Part shown: piece by piece, positions 1 to 5,210 of the stretch | How the letters are laid out: every line of letters starts with the position of its first letter | Numbering within the stretch: the first letter of the stretch is position 1 | Source of the DNA: Devosia sp. | GTDB taxonomy: Bacteria; Pseudomonadota; Alphaproteobacteria; Rhizobiales; Devosiaceae | Direction: 5' to 3' | DNA length: 8,714 nt | Assembly (NCBI GenBank): GCA_016793415.1 | Contig: JAEUMC010000491.1 | Coordinates: 1-8,714, forward strand | The notes under the pieces: model-generated | What the model saw: only the letters and a program-made list of their open reading frames with translations | What the model was told of the DNA's origin: nothing | Databases searched by the model: none | Program-made: the position numbers and the translations under genes

Positions 1-93
1 GGCATCGCCGCCGCCGCCCTGGCGCTGGCCTTCCCGGCCAAGAAGCGGGATCTCGACCAGGACCAGTTGCCCGGACAGCCGGTCGCGGCGTGA
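1..93 (+). CDS. C-terminal end of a membrane protein, probably a transporter (partial)
   Basis: Only the last 30 codons are inside the window, read in frame 1 and ending at TGA 91-93. The visible peptide starts with an alanine/leucine-rich stretch (GIAAAALALAF), which looks like the end of a last transmembrane helix. A charged, Gln/Asp-rich cytoplasmic tail ending PGQPVAA follows. This pattern is common at the C terminus of major facilitator transporters, but that is inference: no family motif is visible. Nearly every codon ends in G or C, which supports this frame as coding. It converges with the ABC permease gene, with a hairpin between the two stops. Confidence 0.5.
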   Translation, partial: GIAAAALALAFPAKKRDLDQDQLPGQPVAA

Positions 94-100
94 GGTCTGC

Positions 101-124
101 GCCCCTCCCCCTCGAGGGAGGGGC
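101..124. terminator. Strong GC-rich hairpin between convergent genes
   Basis: GCCCCTCCC (101-109) pairs perfectly with GGGAGGGGC (116-124), giving a 9-bp stem with the 6-base loop CCTCGA. It starts 7 bases after the stop of the left-edge gene and ends directly against the stop codon of the leftward permease (125-127), so it can serve both transcripts. Neither side has a run of T, so classical Rho-independent function is not certain. The position between two converging stops is what makes a terminator likely. Confidence 0.6.
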
Positions 125-2671
125 TCACGGCTCGCGCAGGAACCCTGCCGAGCGCCGCTGGAGCACCCCGATAATGGTGGTGGCGCCGAGGAAGCCGGTG
201 ATCAGGATGGCGCCGAGGTCGACCGCGGCGAGCGTCCAGCTGTCGAGGGCGAACTCGACGTCGAGCAGCACCATGGTGAGGATCCAGGCCAGGGCGATGC
301 CGAGCGGCGTCGCCAGCAGCGCCGCGAAGGCCGCCAGCAGCACATAATGCAGCACCGACACCGACAGCACGTCGAAGCGCTTGGCGCCGAGCACCTTTGA
401 GATCACTGCATCGGCCTGCCGCTGTCGGCGGCCGGTGGCAAGACTGCCGATCAAGACCAGCAGGCCGTTGCCCACCGCGAGGCCGCCAACCAGCGAGGCG
501 GCGAGCGACAATTGGCTCAGCGCTCGGGTGATCTGCTCGAGCGTCGCGCCGATGGCGATGAAGCGGACATCGGGCAAGAGGGTCGCGAGCTGGCGCTCCA
601 CGGCTTCTTCGCGTCCCGGCGCCGCGGTCACGGCGCCCAGCAGGGTCGAGGGATAGGCGTCAAGCACGCCGGGCGAGAAGGTGGCAAGAAAGTCGATGCC
701 GCCCTGCCAGGAATAATCGCGGAAATTGGCGACCTCGGCCGTGATGGTATCGCCGAAGATGGCGAAGCTGAGCTTGTCGCCGAGGTTGATCCCGAGCCCG
801 GCCCGGAGGCTCTGGTGCAACGACACCAGCGGCGCCCCCTGATAGTCGACCGGCCACCAGGCGCCCGCCACCAGCTTGGAGGTCGTCGGCAACACCTGCC
901 GATAGGTGAGCGGGATTTCGCCCGAAAGCAGGAACGACGCCTCCGGCCCACGCGGCTGCAGCCGCTCCACCGGGGTATCGTTGAGCGCGCTGAGCGCACC
1001 GCGCAGCATCGGCGTCGCAGCAAAGGCGGTGACGTCGCTGCCTTCGTCCTTCAGCTTCTGCAGGGCATCGACCTCGTCGGGGAACAGGTCGGAGGCGACC
1101 AGGGTAGGAGCGTCGAACACCGAGGCGCCCAGGTACTCGTTCCTGAGATTTACCTGCAGCACCAGCACCACCACCAGCATGGCGAGGGCGAGGCCCACCG
1201 AGACGACCACCGAGGAGGCGTTCGAGCCCGGGCTCGAGATATTGCGCAGCGCATAGCGCAGCACGCGGTTGGAGGACTCCGGGGCTTTGCGCAGCGCCTG
1301 CCGGGCAAGGAAGATGCCGAACTGGAACAGCACCACCGAAAGCACGCTGACAATGGCGAAGGCCGCCACCAGCATCGCATCGTCGGTCATGATGACGGCG
1401 AGCCACAGGAACAGGGCAGCGGCCAGCACCAGCGGCACGATGCGGGCGGAAAAGATCAGCCCGGCCCAGTCGATCGGCGGCGCGGCCAGCCCCTTGGAGC
1501 GGAACAGCGTTACCGGGCTGATGGTCTGAGCCTGCTGCAAGGGCAGATAGGAGAAGGCGAAAGCGATCAGGAAGCCGACGCCGGCCGCCACCAGCAATGG
1601 CTGGACGTGCACCGTCGGGGCCAGTTCGACGCCGACCGCGGCGCCGATGGTGGGCAATGCCACCAGCGCCGTGCCGGCGCCGATGACGAGGCCGATGCCG
1701 ACGCCGACGGCCGCGAGCGCCGCGATCTGGGAGAAGAAGTGTACGAAGATCCGCGCCCGACCCGCGCCCATGCTGCGCAGCACGGCGATGACATTGGCGC
1801 GCTCGGCGACGTAGGCCGAAATGGATGTCCAGACGCTCACCCCGCCAATCAGCAGCGAGGCGAGGCCGACGATCACCAGGAAGCGCATGAACAGATCGTA
1901 GTAGCGCACCATGGGCCCCAGGCCCTCGCGGGCCGAGCGGATGGTCCAGCTGGGGTCGGCCAGCGCCGTCTCCAGCGCCGCCTTGCCGGAATCGGCGTCG
2001 CCCTCGGCCAGCACCAGCTTGTAGCGGAAGAAGGTGCCGAGACCGGGCAGCGGCGAGGTGCGGTCGGACAGCACGGCCAGGGCCTCGGTGCTGATGACCA
2101 CCGGCAAGCCGAGCCGAAAGCCGCGCACTGCGGCATCGGGCAGGCCGCCCAGCGCGCCGCGCGCCTCGAACTCGGTTCCGGCGATCTCGAGGGTATCGCC
2201 GATCTTGATGCCGAGCTGGTCCAGCATCAACGGGTTGACCAGCGCCCCGAACCGGCCATCGCGGAACGACAGGAAGCTGAACGGCGTCTCGCCGGCGGGC
2301 AGCTCGGGGCTGTCGACGGCGCCGAGCAGCGGGTAGGTCTCGCCCACCGAGATCAGATCGACAAAGGCGCTCGCCGCGCCCACTTCGGCCCGCACATTGG
2401 TGTCGACCACATAGGAGACGCGGCCGAAGCGTGAGATCAGCGCCAGTTCGTCCGCCGTCGCCTGCCGGTCGGCGCGCGACAGTTCGACATCGCCGCCCAT
2501 CAGCACGGCGGCATTGTCCTCTACCGCCTGGCGGATGCTGGCGCCGACCGAGCTGACGCCAGCGATCAGTGCCGTGCCGACAGCGAGGCAGATGATCAGC
2601 AGGCTGAAGCGCCGGAGGTCGCCGCGCATATCGAGCAGGCCGATGCGTATGGCCGCGAGAAGCGCACGCAT
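125..2671 (-). CDS. ABC exporter permease, FtsX/MacB_PCD type, YbbP-like (848 aa)
   Basis: This is an inner-membrane permease of the large FtsX-repeat class (E. coli YbbP is the model; LolC/LolE and MacB are more distant relatives), thought to move lipids, lipoproteins or hydrophobic molecules from or across the inner membrane. TM1 is at about residues 22-44, followed by a periplasmic MacB-PCD-like region (about 45-260) containing the GGDVEL motif typical of YbbP relatives. A first FtsX core follows (about 262-380, with VLRSMGAGRARI at 297-308), then a middle TM block (about 408-456). A second half starts with a TM at about 485-508, has a periplasmic region (about 510-715) with the YbbP-like FSPGVLDAYP segment, and ends in a second FtsX core (about 720-840, with SKVLGAKRFDVL). 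I count about ten membrane spans in two similar halves. The length matches the family. The start ATG overlaps the ATPase stop (TGATG), implying translational coupling. E. coli YbbP sits beside the esterase TesA; no such gene is visible here. The substrate is unknown. Confidence 0.9.
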   Translation of the reverse strand: MRALLAAIRIGLLDMRGDLRRFSLLIICLAVGTALIAGVSSVGASIRQAVEDNAAVLMGGDVELSRADRQATADELALISRFGRVSYVVDTNVRAEVGAASAFVDLISVGETYPLLGAVDSPELPAGETPFSFLSFRDGRFGALVNPLMLDQLGIKIGDTLEIAGTEFEARGALGGLPDAAVRGFRLGLPVVISTEALAVLSDRTSPLPGLGTFFRYKLVLAEGDADSGKAALETALADPSWTIRSAREGLGPMVRYYDLFMRFLVIVGLASLLIGGVSVWTSISAYVAERANVIAVLRSMGAGRARIFVHFFSQIAALAAVGVGIGLVIGAGTALVALPTIGAAVGVELAPTVHVQPLLVAAGVGFLIAFAFSYLPLQQAQTISPVTLFRSKGLAAPPIDWAGLIFSARIVPLVLAAALFLWLAVIMTDDAMLVAAFAIVSVLSVVLFQFGIFLARQALRKAPESSNRVLRYALRNISSPGSNASSVVVSVGLALAMLVVVLVLQVNLRNEYLGASVFDAPTLVASDLFPDEVDALQKLKDEGSDVTAFAATPMLRGALSALNDTPVERLQPRGPEASFLLSGEIPLTYRQVLPTTSKLVAGAWWPVDYQGAPLVSLHQSLRAGLGINLGDKLSFAIFGDTITAEVANFRDYSWQGGIDFLATFSPGVLDAYPSTLLGAVTAAPGREEAVERQLATLLPDVRFIAIGATLEQITRALSQLSLAASLVGGLAVGNGLLVLIGSLATGRRQRQADAVISKVLGAKRFDVLSVSVLHYVLLAAFAALLATPLGIALAWILTMVLLDVEFALDSWTLAAVDLGAILITGFLGATTIIGVLQRRSAGFLREP

Positions 2672-3414
2672 CAGGTCTGGACCGAGCGGGTTTCGACCAG
2701 CTCGCCCGCAGTCATGGTGAACACCCGGTCGGCCCGTGCCGCCAGCGACGGATCGTGGGTGATCAGCACCACGGCGGTGCCTTGCTTGCGTGCCAGCTCG
2801 AACATCAGCTCGACCACCACTGCGCCGGTTTCCTGGTCGAGATTGCCGGTTGGCTCGTCGGCGAGGAGCAGCCGGGGTTTGGCGATCATGGCGCGCGCCA
2901 GCCCGACACGCTGCTGTTCGCCGCCCGACAGCGCCGCCGGCCGGTGATGCAGCCGGCCGCCGAGCCCGACCGCCTCAAGCGCCGCCGCAGCGGCTTCACG
3001 CGTCTGCGCCAGCGACAGGTCGGGCGAGGCGATCTCGAGCGCGAGGCCGACATTGTCGAGCGCGGTGAGCGACGGGATCAGGTGAAAGCTCTGGAACACG
3101 ATACCGAGAGTATGGCGGCGGAACACCGCCAGATCGTCCTCGCTCAGCCCCGACAGGTCCTGCCCGGCCACCACCACCTTGCCGGAGGTGGCGCGCTCGA
3201 GCCCGGCCAGCAGCATCAGCAGCGAGGTCTTGCCACTGCCCGACGGGCCGACGATCGCAGCGACTTCCGAAGCCTCGACCCTGAGCGAGACGTTCTTGAG
3301 AATGTGAAGCGGCTGTGAAGCGACCTCGAGAGTGTAGTCCACACCGGACGCATCAACGATCGGCTGAGCCGCCGAGACACGCGGGCTGGAATTAGGGTCT
3401 GGACTTGGGGCCAT
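2671..3414 (-). CDS. ABC exporter ATP-binding protein, LolD/YbbA-like (247 aa)
   Basis: This is the cytoplasmic ATPase that drives the downstream permease. It carries the full nucleotide-binding set: Walker A GPSGSGKT (56-63), Q-loop Gln108 in IVFQSFHLIPSLTA, signature LSGGEQQR (162-169), Walker B LLLADE (182-187), D-loop NLD (191-193) and switch His220 in LITHD. The FQSFHLIPSLTALDNV stretch and the ADEPTGNLD motif are typical of the LolD/MacB/YbbA (MJ0796) subfamily. The frame stays open upstream to an ATG at 3510, but the extra 32 residues are Cys/Arg-rich and unlike the family. The start at 3414 gives a normal length, so I use it. A TTGACT -35-like element at 3510-3515 would lie across the upstream ATG, which also favours 3414. 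The Shine-Dalgarno sequence is weak. It is first in a two-gene operon with the permease (1-base TGATG overlap). The N-terminal 20 residues are Pro/Ser-rich and probably disordered. Confidence 0.92.
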   Translation of the reverse strand: MAPSPDPNSSPRVSAAQPIVDASGVDYTLEVASQPLHILKNVSLRVEASEVAAIVGPSGSGKTSLLMLLAGLERATSGKVVVAGQDLSGLSEDDLAVFRRHTLGIVFQSFHLIPSLTALDNVGLALEIASPDLSLAQTREAAAAALEAVGLGGRLHHRPAALSGGEQQRVGLARAMIAKPRLLLADEPTGNLDQETGAVVVELMFELARKQGTAVVLITHDPSLAARADRVFTMTAGELVETRSVQT

Positions 3415-3482
3415 TTGGGACTTGCGGTAGGGGACAAACCAAAAGAATGTGCTGGCCGCTCTTGCTTCTTGCAGCCCGTGGC

Positions 3483-3515
3483 ATGATCTCTGGCATCGTC
3501 GGGCGGGCAAGTCAA
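3483..3515 (-). promoter_or_regulatory. Possible sigma-70 promoter of the ABC exporter operon
   Basis: On the minus strand TTGACT (3515-3510) matches the -35 consensus at 5 of 6 positions. The best -10-like hexamer downstream is GATCAT (3488-3483, 4 of 6), but the 21-base spacer is longer than usual. It is the only promoter-like pair I could find in the 184-base divergent region between the ATPase and the secreted-protein gene. A low-confidence suggestion. Confidence 0.25.
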
Positions 3516-3598
3516 AATGGAAGCGGACCGAATAGCCGGCCGCTTACAGATTTCAGCGTTACTGAACGCATCAACGCCGTTGGAGGGCGTGGGACGAG

Positions 3599-4111
3599 AT
3601 GAGACAGCACCTGCATGCCGCTGTGGCCGTGGCCGCCATGACGCTGTCGGGCATGGCGACGCCGGCGATTTCGGGACCGGTGGAAGACCTGAACTCCTAT
3701 ATCGGCAACTGGAAGGGCGCGGGCGCGCTGGTGGGGGGCCAGAACCCGGAGCCGTTTACCTGCCGGCTCGGTATTTCGCAGGGCAACCTGAACAAGATCA
3801 ACTATGCCGGCCGCTGCAGCCTGATCGACATGAACCTGTCGGTCAGCGGCACCATCGCCTATGACGACAAGGCAAGGCGCTACCAGGCAGTGATGAGCTC
3901 CAATGCCGGCTTTACCGGCCTTGCCGTCGGCCAGATCAAGGGCGACACGATCAGCTTCGACCTGCGCGAGAAGCAGAAGGATCGCGGCGGCAATGATGTG
4001 CGGATCGGTTCGCGCATCATCCTCAAGGACAATGCCATCACCGTCGATTTCGAGGTCGAGTTCAACAGTTCGGGGCAGGTGCTGACCGCTTCGGTGCCGT
4101 TCTCGCGCTGA
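3599..4111 (+). CDS. Secreted protein of unknown family, predicted beta-rich (170 aa)
   Basis: I do not recognise a named family. Residues 1-25 look like a Sec signal peptide: a short N-region with Arg2, a hydrophobic Ala/Val/Met core, then small residues (MATPAIS) suggesting cleavage near 23-26. The mature part opens with LNSYIGNWKGAGALVG and then runs as alternating polar/hydrophobic strands (ISFDLREK, VRIGSRIILKDNAITVDFEVEF) to a C-terminal SVPFSR. An N-terminal GxW followed by up-and-down strands is reminiscent of lipocalin or nitrobindin-like barrels; this is inference from pattern only. Cys55 and Cys73 are the only cysteines and could form a periplasmic disulfide. GGAGG at 3582-3586 lies 12 bases before the ATG, a little far, and GGGACGAG is directly upstream. 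It diverges from the ABC exporter operon. A long antisense frame covers the same DNA, but the signal peptide and strand pattern favour this one. Confidence 0.8.
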   Translation: MRQHLHAAVAVAAMTLSGMATPAISGPVEDLNSYIGNWKGAGALVGGQNPEPFTCRLGISQGNLNKINYAGRCSLIDMNLSVSGTIAYDDKARRYQAVMSSNAGFTGLAVGQIKGDTISFDLREKQKDRGGNDVRIGSRIILKDNAITVDFEVEFNSSGQVLTASVPFSR

Positions 4112-4131
4112 GCCAGCCCGGGGGCCCCGCC

Positions 4132-4181
4132 CGTCGCGCCGGGGCACCCGACTCGAACGACGAAAGTCGCGACGCTTTTTT
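4132..4181 (+). terminator. Terminator-like hairpin with T-run after the secreted-protein gene
   Basis: CGTCGCG (4132-4138) pairs with CGCGACG (4168-4174) to form a 7-bp stem around a 29-base loop. One C and six T (4176-4181) follow. A smaller alternative stem, CGAC-GAAA-GTCG (4158-4169 region), sits inside with a GNRA-type loop and is mutually exclusive with the large one. The stem begins 20 bases after the TGA of the upstream gene. The T-run overlaps the first bases of the FNR box, so the end of one unit and the control site of the next are fused. Confidence 0.45.
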
Positions 4182-4193
4182 GACCTGAATCAA
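4180..4193 (+). promoter_or_regulatory. FNR/FixK anaerobox upstream of the microprotein-fnrL unit
   Basis: TTGACCTGAATCAA matches the FNR consensus TTGAT-N4-ATCAA with a single change (C for T at position 5). Its centre is 66.5 bases before the ATG at 4253. For class II FNR activation (box centred at -41.5), transcription would start near 4228 and leave a leader of about 25 bases. No clean -10 is visible at the matching place (TGATCT, 4216-4221). The site predicts oxygen-responsive control, probably autoregulation, of fnrL. Whether it activates or represses cannot be read from sequence. Confidence 0.75.
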
Positions 4194-4252
4194 CTTCCCG
4201 CCGCGCCGCGCGTGCTGATCTCGCTGCATTCAAAAGCAGAGAGAGCATTGCC

Positions 4253-4375
4253 ATGCCGCCCGAAGCCGTCATCGTCGCCACCGCCGTAGTCGCCGCCTTC
4301 TGCCTGCTGCTGGGTACGCTCGGCTGGGTGCTGTGGTATACCAAGGATACCCCGCGGCCTGCTCCCCGGGACTGA
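4253..4375 (+). CDS. Single-span membrane microprotein of unknown function (40 aa)
   Basis: This short frame runs from an ATG to TGA 4373-4375. Residues 6-28 are a continuous hydrophobic helix (VIVATAVVAAFCLLLGTLGWVL) with one Cys at 16. It is followed by an aromatic interface (WVLWY) and a short polar Pro-rich tail, KDTPRPAPRD. The acidic N-end (Glu4) and basic tail suggest the N terminus outside and the C terminus in the cytoplasm. A purine-rich AGAGAGAG stretch about 8 bases upstream may be the ribosome site. It lies between an FNR box and fnrL, 61 bases before the fnrL ATG, so it is probably the first gene of that transcript. It resembles the small subunits or assembly factors of respiratory oxidases (CydX, CcoS, CcoQ) only in size and topology: I see neither the CydX nor the CcoS sequence signature. 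It is not a recognised family to me, and an annotation pipeline could easily skip it. Confidence 0.6.
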   Translation: MPPEAVIVATAVVAAFCLLLGTLGWVLWYTKDTPRPAPRD

Positions 4376-4436
4376 ATGCCGCTGCGACAAACCTCACCAC
4401 GTGCCGCGTCGCGGGAGGGTGTAAGGCTCACCCGCG

Positions 4437-5159
4437 ATGGGCGAGCGTCTGGACATCCATAACTCCGAGACCCCCGTGCTGTGCCGCAGCTGCGAAGCGC
4501 GTCACCAAGGCATATGTGGTGCTCTCAAGGCTGATGAGCTGGTCGAGTTTGCCCGCCACACCCGCAAGGAACGGCACGAGCACGGCGACGAGCTGATCGG
4601 CGACAGCAGCACCATCCACTCCTACGCCAACATCATGCGCGGGGTGATCAAGCTCAGCAAGGTGCTGGAAGATGGCCGCCAGCAGGTGGTCGGCCTGCAG
4701 TTCGCCCCGGATTTCCTCGGGCGGCTGTTCGGCAGACAGAGCGTCCTCGCTGCCGAAGCGGCCTCCACCGTCGACCTCTGCATCATTCCGCGGACCGCGC
4801 TCGAACGGATGATGGCGACCATGCCGGCGCTCGAGCATCGCCTGATGCAGCAGACGCTGCGCGAACTCGACGAAGCGCGCGACTGGATGGTGACGCTCGG
4901 CAGGAAGACCGCGCAGGAGAAGGTCGCGAGCTTCCTTTATCTGATCGCCCGGCACGCCGACCCGACGGCGGAGCCGGAGGACGGCGTCAGCTTCGAGCTG
5001 CCGCTCAGCCGCGCCGATGTCGCCGACTTCCTGGGCCTCACGGTCGAGACGGTGTCGCGCCAGCTGACCAAGCTGCGGCAGCAGGGGGTGGTCAGCATCA
5101 GCAATAATCGGACTGTCGAGATCCCCGATCTCGAGGCGCTGCAGGGGCTTTGCGGGTAG
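4437..5159 (+). CDS. fnrL: Crp/Fnr-family oxygen-sensing regulator, FnrL/FnrN type (240 aa)
   Basis: This is a cytoplasmic transcription factor that binds TTGAT-N4-ATCAA sites as a dimer while it holds an oxygen-labile [4Fe-4S] cluster. The N-terminal ligands are Cys16, Cys19 and Cys27 (CRSCEARHQGICGAL, C-x2-C-x7-C), and the fourth is Cys115 in STVDLCIIPR. This is the arrangement of FnrL/FnrN in alphaproteobacteria, and it separates the protein from cysteine-free FixK. A cyclic-nucleotide-binding-like barrel spans about 30-120, a dimer helix about 120-150 (RTALERMMATMPALEHRLM onward), and a winged helix about 155-235. The recognition helix has Glu204, Ser207 and Arg208 (ETVSRQ), the E-xx-S-R pattern that reads FNR boxes. 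An in-frame TAA at 4422-4424 excludes any longer start, and TAAGG lies 10 bases before the ATG. It lies 61 bases after the microprotein gene and faces cydC. It is the natural candidate to bind the two boxes in this window. Confidence 0.93.
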   Translation: MGERLDIHNSETPVLCRSCEARHQGICGALKADELVEFARHTRKERHEHGDELIGDSSTIHSYANIMRGVIKLSKVLEDGRQQVVGLQFAPDFLGRLFGRQSVLAAEAASTVDLCIIPRTALERMMATMPALEHRLMQQTLRELDEARDWMVTLGRKTAQEKVASFLYLIARHADPTAEPEDGVSFELPLSRADVADFLGLTVETVSRQLTKLRQQGVVSISNNRTVEIPDLEALQGLCG

Positions 5160-5164
5160 TCGCT

Positions 5165-5184
5165 TCGGACGGCCCGCCGTTCGA
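5165..5184. terminator. Hairpin between convergent fnrL and cydC
   Basis: TCGGACGG (5165-5172) pairs with CCGTTCGA (5177-5184), an 8-bp stem with one G-T wobble and the tetraloop CCCG. It starts 5 bases after the fnrL stop and lies 27 bases beyond the cydC stop on the other strand. A second small stem, GTGGG-GCA-CCCAC, is at 5187-5199. No T-run follows in either direction, so termination may depend on Rho or simply on the structure. Confidence 0.45.
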
Positions 5185-5210
5185 GCGTGGGGCACCCACA
5201 CACTCAGAGC

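Noticed and set aside
512..2434. 640-codon plus-strand open frame across the permease gene
   Set aside because: It is antisense to a gene with clear FtsX/YbbP features. The product is Gln/Arg/Gly/His-rich with no hydrophobic core or motif, the usual by-product of high GC third positions on the other strand.
3415..3598. Search for an FNR box or strong rightward promoter before the secreted-protein gene
   Set aside because: No TTGA-N6-TCAA pattern and no convincing -35/-10 pair on the plus strand; only weak TTGCTT and TTGCAG hexamers near 3462-3474 without matching -10 elements.
3512..4147. 211-codon minus-strand open frame over the secreted-protein gene
   Set aside because: Its product has no signal peptide or domain and runs through the terminator and the divergent promoter region. 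The plus-strand frame has a signal peptide, a ribosome site and a strand pattern.
3880..4431. 183-codon minus-strand open frame covering the FNR box and microprotein region
   Set aside because: It crosses a terminator, an FNR box and two other genes. Composition is Ser/Arg/Ala-rich with no recognisable motif.
4376..4459. Short frame starting at the ATG immediately after the microprotein stop
   Set aside because: About 27 codons, Arg/Ser/Pro-rich, out of frame with fnrL and overlapping its start. No support beyond an ATG.
4428..5201. 257-codon minus-strand open frame over fnrL
   Set aside because: Direct antisense shadow of a regulator whose cluster cysteines and DNA-reading residues are all in place.
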